DNA from: Procambarus clarkii
Lineage: Eukaryota > Arthropoda > Malacostraca > Decapoda > Cambaridae
Assembly: GCF_040958095.1 (NCBI RefSeq)
Contig: NC_091198.1
Location: forward strand, 36,964,276-37,028,275
DNA length: 64,000 nucleotides
Direction: 5' to 3'
Shown: in pieces, positions 1 to 11,362 of the stretch
Position numbering within the stretch: the stretch's first letter is position 1
Layout of the letters: each line of letters begins with the position of its first letter
Position numbers and translations under genes: made by a program
The notes under the pieces: generated by a model
The model's input: only the letters and a program-made list of their open reading frames with translations
What the model was told of the DNA's origin: nothing
Databases searched by the model: none

Positions 1-617
1 TAGACAGACTATGGATCACATATCTAAGAAAGGTCAATGGATTAAGACCGAAGCTGTTTAGCCAAAATAATAATTCCTGGAAAGAGGAATTATTCTTCGT
101 CAGGCTTCTAGGATCAAGGTTACCTCTCTAGGGATAAGGTTAATCGGATTATACCTTCCTTGAGAGGCGTGTTGAAATGTTTGAGGCCATGGTTGGCTAA
201 AGTCACTCTGATGGTGGGAGTTGAACTGGCAAGTCCTCTGGATCCCCGTTTGCGGCAGCAGCGAAGTGTAGCAGACAGCTATGCGAGAACCTGATGTCAT
301 CTTAGTGACGAAGTTAAGTCTGCAGTATGTGAGTATTGAATGAAAGACTAACCGGGTGTGGAGCGTTGTAGTAATCATTCCGTATTAGGGACTTAGGTGG
401 AAGTTACGAGTGTGGGTGGTGATTGCGGAGGTCAAGTGGTCTATAGGTATTGGAAGTGTATTGACCTAATAGAGTATGTTAATATGTTATTATTTGTCAG
501 AGTCTATGCTTTGTAATTAAATCACAAAAGCCGACGGCCTTTAAAGACCTTCCATCTGTCCCCTCATAGTGTTCCAGTTTGGTTGGTGAGGGAATGTTAG
601 GGAATTGGTAGACGACA
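1..617. repeat. LTR-like module C, copy 1 (A-type, truncated by window edge)
   Basis: This is the first of six copies of a roughly 0.7-kb repeat (others at 4087, 6409 and 10566 here, and inverted at about 42170 and 49389). It is cut at the window start: complete copies have about 86 more bases beginning TGTTGTAATCC. The end is placed at GACGACA (611-617), since TGTTGT and ACGACA would make an imperfect terminal inverted repeat. Four bases later comes TGGTGGCAGCGC (622-633), which resembles the primer-binding site of some Ty3/gypsy elements. The LTR reading is an inference; no protein-coding capacity is seen. Confidence 0.55.
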
Positions 618-917
618 TATTTGGTGGCAGCGCAAACAGGTTTTGGAACACTGTGCGAGATGAAGGAAGTGTGGTTCTGGTTTAGTTGGTGAGGGAATGT
701 TCGGGAAATGGTAGACGTCGGGTTGTGGTGAGAATGGTGGATACTAGACGGAGGAAAGAAGGGTCAGGTGAGACCAGGTCACAGGAGTTAGGTAATTAAA
801 GGGACTAGGCCATTGTGGGGCACATATGAGGTTTATTTCTTTTTTCCAGATTCCCGCAACGAGAGACGGCTAAGAGGCAAGTCTGGACCACTGAAGCATC
901 GGGATCCAAAACAAGTG

Positions 918-986
918 CAGTGTTCGTAGTGCGGATTATACAGTGTTCGTTGTGCGGATTATACAGTGTTCGTAGTGCGGATTATA
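918..986. repeat. 23-bp tandem repeat, 3 copies
   Basis: The motif CAGTGTTCGTAGTGCGGATT recurs three times head to tail, the middle copy with one base changed. The same array has three copies in the second A module (about 7410-7480) and four copies in the inverted A module (about 48998-49090). Copy number therefore varies between otherwise similar elements. Confidence 0.8.
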
Positions 987-1977
987 CAGCGTGGCGAGGT
1001 AAACTAGCGCGGGTGAATGTGGGCCATGTGCGGGCCAAGCGAGACGCACCTTGGAGCTTGTTTTATATCGTTGGTAAGGCGGAAATAGTGAGAAACCGTT
1101 GCTAAGGTGAAATTAAGCGTGAAAACTACGTAATTTAAAGTTAATTAAATTTCATGTAACGTGTAAATCGAATATTTTAAGGATAATGAAATATTACGAA
1201 AAGTACTGAGCGAGTTCCGGCGTTGTCAGGTGTAGATACAGAAAATAGGCGCAGTGAATTATGGACACCTTGGCATAGCGAACGACGCATAATTTGACGT
1301 CTGGGGTTCGCCGTCTAGTGTACCCTGGAGAGGGCCATGGAGATTTTTAGTGGGTGCAAGTAGCATTATGGAGAGTGTTACCGGGGGACACGGGGAGCGT
1401 GTCCCGTTGGTGGGGGTGTGTGGCGCCGGGAGTAGTGCATAGTTGTGTATTGGTGTTTGGACGCCAAGTGTAGTGCATGGTTGTGTATTGGCGTTTCTAC
1501 GCCGGGGTGTGTAGTGTGATGCACGTGTAGTGGCTTATTAAACGCCAGCGTAATGCATAGTATTTACTGTAGTGAAATGTGCATGTTTTGACTGTGGATA
1601 TTATGGATGTAGTATTGTGCATGACATTGTTGGCATTGTAGCGCCAAGGTGTAGCATGTGCAGCATAACTGGTTGTTGTAACACCGGGTGTATTGTAAAC
1701 ATTAGCGTTGAAGTATGGTAACGCAGGTGGTAGAGTGTGGCGGGTGGCCACTACACAAGAAATTATGCCTGACGAGTGTTGGTCAGGTAATTAACCCATT
1801 ACGAGAGAAAAGGGAGTGTGTGTGGCGTCTGGTTACTTATTGGTGGTGACGTCTCGTGGTGTTTTGATGCGCTCTGGCGCAAGGCATATGCCTGTTGTGG
1901 TAATGGTGTTGGGGGACGCCGTGTGTGCTGTATTGATGGCGTTGAAGACGCTGTGTGTATGTTGAGGGCCTTGAGGA

Positions 1978-2360
1978 CGCCGTGTGTTGTGTTGAGGGCG
2001 TTGGGGAAGCCGTGTGTTGTGTTGAGGGCGTTGGGGACGCCGTGTGTTGTGTTGAGGGCGTTGGGGACGCCGGGTGTTGTGTTGAGGGCGTTGGGGACGC
2101 CGTGTGTTGTGTTGAGGGCGTTGGGGACGCCGTGTGTTGTGTTGAGGGCGTTGGGGACGCCGTGTGTTGTGTTGAGGGCGTTGGGGACGCCGTGTGTTGT
2201 GTTGAGGGCGTTGGGGACGCCGTGTGTTGTGTTGAGGGCGTTGGGGACACCGGGTGTTGTGTTGAGGCGTTGGGGACGCCGTGTGTTGTGTTGAGGGTGT
2301 TGGGGACGCCGTGTGTTGTGTTGAGGACATTCGGGACGCCATTGGGTGGTGTAGTGTAGT
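1978..2360. repeat. 30-bp minisatellite in module A, about 12-13 copies
   Basis: Each 30-bp unit contains the imperfect palindrome GGCGTTGGGGACGCC followed by GTGTGTTGTGTTGAG. Units differ by single bases, for example GCCGTG versus GCCGGG. Since 30 is divisible by three and no frame has a stop, long reading frames appear in several frames at once; these are not genes. Arms GGCGT and ACGCC could pair as a small hairpin with loop TGGGG. Confidence 0.9.
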
Positions 2361-4086
2361 GGCGTTTGGACGCCTGGTATGGAGTGTGGTGTTGTGGAGT
2401 ACATAGCGGCACAGGAGGCCAGGTGATGGTGGGTATGGTGAGTATCGGTGTAATGAGGTCAGGTGCGTCAGGACGCAGAGCCTGACTGTTGAGAGACGTG
2501 GCGTTATAATGAGGTCATCAGTGGTTGGGATGACCAGAGGTGATGGTGTGTCGGAGTGGGTAAGTCTTATGGATAAGATGAAATGTAGATAATTGCCGAG
2601 TTGGTGGCTGCAGTAGGTGAGCCAAGTCGATACATCTAGAAAGACTCATAAAAGACTAATAAAAATTTCATTTTTTCATTAAAATTTTCATTAATTAAGT
2701 CGGAGTGGATAAGTCTTATGGATAAGATTACAATGTAGAATTTCAAAATATCAGGTGTTGATAATTGCAGTGGACGAGCCAAGTAGATATACTAATTTCT
2801 CATTAATTAAGTTGTTACAGGAATCTCGCTAGAGGCTAGCCAGTGGCAGTATGATGCTTTAGTGACATTAGTTGTGGAATGATTTTAATGAGGTATTTAT
2901 TGTGATAATGTATGTGTATGTATATACTGTATATTACCTCATCGGCACCATTACTGAGTGTTAGGCTTGAGAAGGTTCCCTGGGATCATGTCACAGAGCT
3001 TCAGGTAGAGTAGAAGGAAACCTATGAGGCTACACTCAGTAATTCTAGAAAAAAAAGGGGGAGGAAGTGAAGCCAACGTAACGTTATAGGCGAAATTCGC
3101 CCCCTGATATCAAAGCAGGGATAAGGGCCAGCTGCAATGGTTTTGCAGCTGCGCTCAGGCTATATACGGGGAGAGAGTAAGGAGCCGAGGGGGTTATGTA
3201 ATAATGGGATCGAGCCAGGGGGCTCCGAGGGAATATTTTGCAGGTACAGCGGTCGGGAAGTTGTGAATACAGGTGGACACACTATGGGCAGATGGGCCTA
3301 GAGTAATGTTCTACAGTTGTGGTGAGCACAGCAAGGAAGGATGACCAGAGAGCTGTGAGGTATCTACAGCGTTCTGGGGTTGGTGCCCTGGAACGAGACG
3401 GCAGCACAGACCCAAGGGAACATGACCCTGGGGTAGGAATCTCCGTTGCTCTGGAGGCCAGGATCACGTTAGCTCAGAGCAACGATGGGACATTGACAAC
3501 ATTCACCAGGCTGGACAGCCTGGGTTTTGTCTGGGTCATGGAGGATCTATGACCTAGCAACCATGGGACACGAAGACAAGAGAGGTGATGCTGCCAATTG
3601 TGGAGGAGGCCAGTGAAACATTGTGTGATCATTGTAAGCCTTATGTCAACAGTACAGGGCAAGATGTTCAATTATAATTAACTTATTACTAAGGAAGAAG
3701 AACCTTAGATATATATGTGTTGTGTATATATTAATGACTAGTGTCATTTCTGTTTAAGTGCCAGCATTCTGGTCAATGTAATTTTATGTTTATGTTTGTA
3801 TGTAATTATATGTCAGCAGTTTAGGTATATGTGCATTGTTGGAGATGGGAAAAATTATTACAGACTATTTTACCTGTGCTATGATGTGAATATAATGTAT
3901 ATGTTGGAGAAGTGTTGTGAGTCATGTCGGGGAAAATTTTAATTTATTTCATCGTGTGTATGATGAACTTATTGGATGATTTTTTAGTTGTACATATATG
4001 GTGGGTGCATCCTCCAGGTCCTTGCACTAATGGAACCATTGCAATGATGCATATGGGGACATATGCGTGTTTAAGGAGGGGAGTGG

Positions 4087-4870
4087 TGTTGTAATCCACA
4101 AGTTAGTAGGAATTATTAGCTAGAGGATCATTACTACAACACTTAATGAATGATGATTGGAAGTACATGTTAAGTAGACAGACTATGGATCACATATCTA
4201 AGAAAGGTCAATGGATTTAGACCGAAGCTGTTTAGCCAAATTAATAATTCCTGGAAAGAGGAATTATTCTTCGTCAGGCTTCTAGGATCAAGGTTGCCGC
4301 TCTAGGGATAAGGTTAATCGGATTATACCTTCCTTGAGAGGCGTGGTGAAATGTTTGAGGCCATGGTTGGCTAAAGTCAGTCTGATTGTGGGAGTTGAAC
4401 TGGCAAGTCCTCTGGATCCCCGTTTGCGGCAGCAGCGAAGTGTAGCAGACAGCTATGCGAGAACCTGATGTCATCTTAGTGACGAAGTTAAGTCTGCAGT
4501 ATGTCAGTATTGAATGAAAGACTAACCGGGTGTAGAGCGTTGTAGTAATCATTCCGTATTAGGGACTTAGGCGGAAGTTACGAGTGTGGGTGGTGATCGC
4601 GGAGGTCAAGTGGTCTATGGGTATTGGAAGTGTATTGACCTAATAGAGTATGTTAATATGTTATTATTTGTCAGAGTCTATGCTTTGTAATTAAATGACA
4701 AAACCCAACGGCCTTTAAATACCTTCCATATGTTCATTCATTGTGTTCCAGTACAAACCTAGTGGTACGCCTCAAGGGTCTGGTGTGTGTAGGAGTATAG
4801 GTGGTAGTAACGGTTGCTGAGGCAAGGTGTTATGTGTTGTGTAATTGCTGTGTTCAGAATGAATCGGGGT
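4087..4870. repeat. LTR-like module C, copy 2 (B-type)
   Basis: It starts at TGTTGTAATCC right after the purine run that ends module A. It parallels copy 1 until about CCTTCCAT (4720-4730) and then diverges. In place of the A-type tail with its primer-site-like motif it runs into ACAAACCTAGTGGTACGCC and about 130 bp of unique sequence before the satellite. Diagnostic base differences from A-type copies (for example GAGGCGTGGTG against GAGGCGTGTTG) are shared with the copy at 10566, so B-type is a subfamily rather than noise. Confidence 0.65.
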
Positions 4871-4872
4871 TC

Positions 4873-6402
4873 AGCGTCACGACAGGGGGGTTTGGGCAAA
4901 ATGTGACCCAACGCCACTTTCAGTAATTGGAATATTTTTGGTATAAAATGTCGGAATTTCAAACTTCGAATAAGTGCAGAGAGCCCGAATTTGGGTCCAA
5001 AATATGGCTCAGGTATCGAATTTAGGATGTTTGGGATATTTTGAAAACTGCAGGGGGGTTTGGGCAAAATGTGACCCACCGCCGCTTTCAGTAATTGGCT
5101 AATTTTTGGTATAAAAAGTCGGATTTTCAAACTGGAATTAGGTGCTGAGAGCCAGAATTTGGGTCCAAAATATGGCTCAGGTATCGAATTTGGGATGTTT
5201 AGGATATTTTGAAAACTGCAGGGAGGTTTTAGCAAAAGGTGACCCACCGCCGCTTTCAGTAATTGGCTAATTTTTGGTATAAAAAGTCGGAACTTCAAAC
5301 TGCGAATAGGTGCAGAGAGCCAGAACTTGGATCCAAAATATGGCTCAGGTATCGAAATTGGGATGTTTGGGATATTAAAAAAACTGCAGGGGGGTTTGGG
5401 CAAAATGTGACACACCGCCGCTTTCAGTAATTGGCAGATTTTTGGTATAAAAAGTCGGAATTTCAAACTGCGAATAGGTGCAGAGAGACAGAATTTCAAT
5501 CCAAAATATGGCTCAGGTATCGAATTTGGGATGTTTGGGATCTTTTGAAAACTGCAGGGGGGTTTGTGCAAAATGTGACCCACCGCCACTTTGTTATTCC
5601 CAGATTTTTGGTATAAAAAGTCGTAATTTCAAACTGCAAATAAGTGCAGAGAGCCAGAATTTGGGTCCAAAATATGGCTCAGGTATCGAATTTGAGATGT
5701 TTGGGACATTTTGAAAACTGCAGGGGGGTTTGGGCAAAATGTGACCCACAGCCGCTTTCAGTAATTTGCATATTTTTGGTATAAATAGTCGGAATTTCAA
5801 ACTGCGAATAGGTGCAGAAAGCCAGAATTTGGGTCCAAAATATGGCTCAGGTATTGAATTTAGGATGTTTGGGATATTTTGAAAACTGCAGGGGGGTTTG
5901 GGCAAAATGTGACCCACCGCCGCTTTCAGTAATTGGCTAATTTGTGGTATAAAAACGTTGGATTTTCAAACTGCAAATAGGTGCAGAGAGCCAGCATTTA
6001 GGTCCAAAATATGGCTCAACTATCCAATTTGGGATATTTGGGAAATTATTAAAACTGCAGGGGGGTTTGGGCAAAATGTGACCCACAGCCGCTTTCAGTA
6101 ATTGGCTAATTTTTGGTATAAAAATTCGGAACTTCAAACTGCGAATAGGTGCAGAGAGCCAGAATTTGGATCCAAAATATGCCTCAGGTATTGAATTTGG
6201 GATGTTTGGGATATTTTGAAAACTGCAGGGGGGTTTGGGCAAAATGTGACCCACCGCCGCTTTCAGTAATTGGCATATTTTTGGTATAAAAAGTCGGAAT
6301 TTCAAACTGCGAATAGGTGCAGAGGGACAGAATTTGGGTCCAAAATATGGCTAAGGTATCGAATTTGGGATGTTTGGGATATTTTGAAAACTGCAGGTGG
6401 GG
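4873..6402. repeat. 168-bp satellite array 1 (module B), about 9 monomers
   Basis: Head-to-tail monomers of 167-168 bp are recognised by CTGCAGGGGGGTTTGGG recurring at about 5049, 5216, 5384, 5552 and 5719. Conserved blocks are TTTCAGTAATTGGC, TTTTTGGTATAAAAAGTCGG, GTCCAAAATATGGCTCAGG and GATATTTTGAAAACTGCAG. The length is close to a nucleosome repeat, as in many satellites. Long minus-strand reading frames arise because 168 is divisible by three and one frame happens to lack stops. The array ends in a poly-G run that joins the next C module. Confidence 0.92.
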
Positions 6403-6408
6403 GGGGGG

Positions 6409-7109
6409 TGTTGTAATCCACAAGTTAGTAGGAATTATTAGCTAGAGGATCATTACTGAAACACTTAACGAATGATGATTGGTAGTACATGTTAAGTAGA
6501 CAGACTATGGATCACATATCTAAGAAAGGTCAATGGAATAAGACCGAAGCTGTTTAGCCAAAATAATAATTCCTGGAAAGAGGAATTATTCTTCGTCAGG
6601 CTTCTAGGATCAAGGTTACCGCTCTAGGGATAAGGTTAATCGGATTATACCTTCCTTGAGAGGCGTGTTGAAATGTTTGAGGCCATGGTTGGCTAAAGTC
6701 AGTCTGATGGTGGGAGTTGAACTGGCAAGTCCTCTGGATCCCCGTTTGCGGCAGCAGCGAAGTGCAGCAGACAGCTATGCGAGAACCTGATGTGATCTTA
6801 GTGACGAAGTTAAGTCTGCAGTATGTGAGTATTGAATGAAAGACTAACCGGGTGTGGAGCGTTGTAGTAATCATTCCGTATTAGGGACTTAGGCGGAAGT
6901 TACGAGTGTGGGTGGTGATCGCGGAGGTCAAGTGGTCTATAGGTATTGGAAGTTATTGACGTAATAGAGTATGTTAATATGTTATTTGTCAGAGTCTATG
7001 CTTTGTAATTAAATCACAAAAGCCGACGGCCTTTAAAGACCTTCCATCTGTCCCCTCATAGTGTTCCAGTTTGGTTGGTGAGGGAATGTTAGGGAATTGG
7101 TAGACGACA
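6409..7109. repeat. LTR-like module C, copy 3 (A-type, complete)
   Basis: The best-delimited copy in forward orientation runs from TGTTGTAATCC at 6409 to GACGACA at 7109, about 701 bp, with TGGTGGCAGCGC starting at 7114. It begins directly after the poly-G run that closes satellite array 1. It is nearly identical to copy 1 apart from scattered substitutions. Confidence 0.6.
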
Positions 7110-10100
7110 TATTTGGTGGCAGCGCAAACAGGTTTTGGAACACTGTGCGAGATGAAGGAAGTGTGGTTCTGGTTTAGTTGGTGAGGGAATGTTCGGGAAA
7201 TGGTAGACGTTGGGTTGTGGTGAGAATGGTGGTTACTAGATGGAGGAAAGAAGGGTCAGGTGAGACCAGGTCACAGGAGTTAGGTAATTAAAGGAACTAG
7301 GCCATTGTGGGGCACATGTGGGGTTTATTTCTTTTTTCCAGATTCCCGCAACGAGAGACGGCTAAGAGGCAAGTCTGGACCACTGAAGCATCGGGATCTA
7401 AAACAAGTGCAGTGTTCGTAGTGCGGATTATAAAGTGTTCGTTGTGCGGATTATACAGTGTTCGTAGTGCGGATTATACAGCGTGGCGAGGTAAACTAGC
7501 GCGGGTGAATGTGGGCCATGTGCGGCCATGTGCGGGCCAAGCGATGGGTGGGCCAAGCGAGCCGCACCTTGGAGCTTGTTTTATATCGTTTGTAAGGCGG
7601 AAATAGTGAGAAACCGTTGCTAAGGTGAAATTAAGCGTGAAAACTACGTAATTTAAAGTTAATTAAATTTCATTTAACGTGTAAATCGAATATTTTAAGG
7701 ATAATGAAATATTGCCAAAAGTACTGAGAGAGTTCCGGCGTTGTCAGGTGTAGATACAGAAAATAGCCGCAGTGAATTATGGACGCCTTGGCATAGCGAG
7801 CGACGCATAATTTGACATCTGGGGTTCGCCGTCTAGTGTACCCTGGAGAGGGCCATGGAGATTTTTAGTGGGTGCAGGTAGCATTATGGAGAGTGTTACC
7901 AGGGGACACCGTTGGTGGGGGTGTGTGGCGCCGGGAGTAGTGCATGGTTGTGTATTGGTGTTTGGACGCCAAGTGTAGTGCATGGTTGTGTATTGGCGTT
8001 TCTACGCCGGGGTGTGTAGTGTAATGCACGTGTAGTGGCTTATTAAACGCCAGCGTAATGCATAGTATTTACTGTAGTGAAATGTGCATGTTTTGACTGT
8101 GGATATTATGGATGGAGTATAGTGCATGACATTGTTGGCATTGTAGCGCCAAGGTGTAGCATGTGTAGCATAACTGGTTGTTGTAACACCGGGTGTATTG
8201 TAAACATTAGCGTTGAAGTATGGTAACGCAGGTGGTAGAGTGTGGCGGGTGGCCACTACACAAGAAATTATGCCTGACGAGTGTTGGTCAGGTAATTAAC
8301 CCATTACGAGAGAAAAGGGAGTGTGTGTGGCGTCTGGTTACTTATTGGTGGTGTCATTGGTGGTGACGTCTCGTGGTGTTTTGATGCGCTCTGGCGCAAG
8401 GCATATGCCTGTTGTGGTAATGGTGTTGGGGGACGCCGTGTGTGTTGTATTGATGGCGTTGAAGACGCTGTGTGTATGTTGAGGGCCTTGAGGACGCCGT
8501 GTGTTGTGTTGAGGGCGTTGGGGACGCCGTGTGTTGTGTTGAGGGCGTTGGGGACGCCGTGTGTTGTGTTGAGGGCGTTGGGGACGCCGGGTGTTGTGTT
8601 GAGGGCGTTGGGGACGCAGTGTGTTGTGTTGGGGACGCCGTGTGTTGTGTTGAGGGCGTTGGGGACGCCGTGTGTTGTGTTGAGGGCGTTGGGGACGCCG
8701 TGTGTTGTGTTGAGGGCGTTGGGGACGCCGTGTGTTGTGTTGAGGGCGTTGGGGACGCCGGGTGTTGTGTTGAGGGTGTTGGGGACGCCGTGTGTTGTGT
8801 TGAGGACGTTGGGGACGCCATTGGGTGGTGTAGTGTAGTGGCGTTTGGACGCCTGGTATGGAGTGTGGTGTTGTGGAGTACATAGCGGCACAGGAGGCCA
8901 GGTGATGGTGGGTACGGTGAGTATCGGTGTAATGAGGTCAGGCGCGTCAGGACGCAGAGCCTGACTGTTGAGAGACGTGGCGTTATAATGAGGTCATCAG
9001 TGGTTGGGATGACCAGAGGTGATGGTGTGTCGGAGTGGGTAAGTCTTATGGATAAGATGAAATGTAGATAATTGCCGAGTTGGTGGCTGCAGTAGGTGAG
9101 CCAAGTCGATACATCTAGCAAGACTCATAAAAGACTAATAAAAATTTCATTTTTTTAATTAAAATTTTCATTAATTAAGTCGGAGTGGATAAGTCTTATG
9201 GATAAGATTATAATGTAGAATTTCAAAATATCAGGTGTTGATAATTGCAGTGGACGAGCCAAGTAAATATACTAATTTCTCATTAATTAAGTTGTTACAG
9301 GAATCTCGCTAGAGGCTAGCCAGTGGCAGTATGATGCTTTAGTGACATTAGTTGTGGAATGATTTTAATGAGGTATTTATTGTGATAATGTATGTGTATG
9401 TATATACTGTATATTACCTCATCGGCACCATTACTGAGTGTTAGGCTTGAGAAGGTTCCCTGGGATCATGTCACAGAGCTTCAGGTAGAGTAGAAGGAAA
9501 GCTATGAGGCTACACTCAGTAATTCTAGAAAAAAAGGGGGAGGAAGTGAAGCCAACGTAACGTTATAGGCGAAATTCGCCCCCTGATATCAAAGCAGGGA
9601 TAAGGGCCAGCTGCAATGGTTTTGCAGCTGCGCTCAGGCTATATACGGGGAGAGAGTAAGGAGCCGAGGGGGTTATGTAATAATGGGATCGAGCCAGGGG
9701 GCTCCGAGGGAATATTTTGCAGATACAGCGGTCGGGAAGGTGTGAATACAGGTGGACACACTCTGGGCAGATGGGCCTAGAGTAATGTTCTACAGTTGTG
9801 GTGAGCACAGCAAGGAAGGATGACCAGAGAGCTGTGAGGTATCTACAGCGTTCTGGGGTTGGTGCCCTGGAACGAGACGGCAGCACAGACCCAAGGGAAC
9901 ATGACCCTGGGGTAGGAATCTCCGTTGCTCTGGAGGCCAGGATCACGTTAGCTCAGAGCAACGATGGGACATTGACAACATTCACCAGGCTGGACAGCCT
10001 GGGTTTTGTCTGGGTCATGGAGGATCTATGACCTAGCAACCATGGGACACGAAGACAAGAGAGGTGATGCTGCCAATTGTGGAGGAGGCCAGTGAAACAT

Positions 10101-10565
10101 TGTGTGATCATTGTAAGCCTTATGTCAACAGTACAGGGCAAGATGTTCAATTATAATTAACTTATTACTAAGGATGAAGAACCTTAGATATATATGTGTT
10201 GTGTATATATTAATGACTAGTGTCATTTCTGTTTAAGTGCCAGCATTCTGGTCAATGTAATTTTATGTTTATGTTTGTATGTAATTATATGTCAGCAGTT
10301 TAGGTATATGTGCATTGTTGGAGATGGGAAAAGATATTACAGATTATTTTACCTGTGCTATGATATGAATATAATGTATATGTTGGAGAAGTGTTGTGAG
10401 TCATGTCAGGGAAAATTTTAATTTATTTAATCGTGTGTATGATGAACTTATTGGATGATTTTTTAGTTGTACATATATGGTGGGTGCATCCTCCAGGTCC
10501 TTGCACTAATGGAACCATTGCAATGATGCATATGGGGACATATGCGTGTTTAAGGAGGGGAGTGT
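7110..10565 (+). mobile_element. Module A, copy 2
   Basis: This is a near-identical copy of 618-4086. Differences include a small local expansion around 7510-7560 (repeated GGCCATGTGCGG and GGGCCAAGCGA), a 15-bp deletion around 7905, an added GTGTCATTGGTG near 8350 and a different minisatellite length. It ends in the same purine run before the next C module. No coding domain is visible. Confidence 0.55.
8494..8835. repeat. 30-bp minisatellite in module A copy 2, about 11 copies
   Basis: It uses the same GGCGTTGGGGACGCC-based unit as at 1978. One unit is shortened (GTGTTGGGGACGCCGTG near 8625), which shows deletion within the array. Reading frames overlapping it on both strands are artefacts of the stop-free 30-bp period. 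Confidence 0.9.
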
Positions 10566-11360
10566 TGTTGTAATCCACAAGTTTGTAGGAATTATTAGCT
10601 AGAGGATCATTACTACAACACTTAACGAATGATGATTGGAAGTACATGTTAAGTAGACAGACTATGGATCACGTATCTAAGAAAGGTCAATGGATTAAGA
10701 CCGAAGCTGTTTAGCCAAATTAATAATTCCTGGAAAGAGGAATTATTCTTCGTCAGGCTTCTAGGATCAAGGGTGCCGCTCTAGGGATAAGGTTAATCGG
10801 ATTATACCTTCCTTGAGAGGCGTGGTGAAATGTTTGAGGCCATGGTTGGCTAAAGTCAGTCTGATTGTGGGAGTTGAACTGGCAAGTCCTCTGGATCCCC
10901 GTTTACGGCAGCAGCGAAGTGTAGCAGACAGCTATGCGAGAACCTGATGTGATCTTAGTGACGAAGTTAAGTCTGCAGTATGTCAGTATTGAATGAAAGA
11001 CTAACCGGGTGTAGAGCGTTGTAGTAATCATTCCGTATTAGGGACTTAGGCGGAAGTTACGAGTGTGGGTGGTGATCGCGGAGGTCAAGTGGTCTATGGG
11101 TATTGGAAGTGTATTGACCTAATAGAGTATGTTAATATGTTATTATTTGTCAGAGTCTATGCTTTGTAATTAAATGACAAAACCCGACGGCCTTTAAAAA
11201 CCTTCCATATGTTCATTCATTGTGTTCCAGTACAAACCTAGTGGTACGCCTCAAGGGTCTGGTGTGTGTAGGAGTATAGGTGGTAGTAACGGTTGCTGAG
11301 GCAAGGTGTTATGTGTTGTGTAATCGCTGTGCTCAGAATGAATCAGGGTTCAGCGTCACG
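10566..11360. repeat. LTR-like module C, copy 4 (B-type)
   Basis: It starts TGTTGTAATCC at 10566 after the purine run of module A copy 2. It follows the B-type subfamily throughout, including the ACAAACCTAGTGGTACGCC tail and the short unique stretch before satellite array 2. Copies 2 and 4 each stand in the same A-to-B junction, so the A-C-B order was duplicated as a block. Confidence 0.65.
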
Positions 11361-11362
11361 AC

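Larger units (their letters stand above)
618..4086 (+). mobile_element. Module A, copy 1: non-coding internal region of an LTR-like element
   Basis: About 3.5 kb lies between two C modules and contains no recognisable retroviral domain. It holds three 23-bp tandem repeats (918-986), scattered GGCG-N-CGCC palindromes (about 1420-1760), a 30-bp minisatellite (1978-2360), a TATA-containing stretch (about 3160) and a purine run AAGGAGGGGAGTG directly before the next C module. That purine run sits where a polypurine tract would be. The organisation fits a large retrotransposon derivative (LARD-like). The two flanking C modules are not the same subtype, however, which argues against a simple single insertion. 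Confidence 0.5.

Noticed and set aside
100..378. 92-codon minus-strand frame present in every module C (also 4274, 6596, 42416 and 49629)
   Set aside because: It is conserved only because module C is conserved. It sits in the LTR-like part, has no domain, and would be antisense to the inferred element direction.
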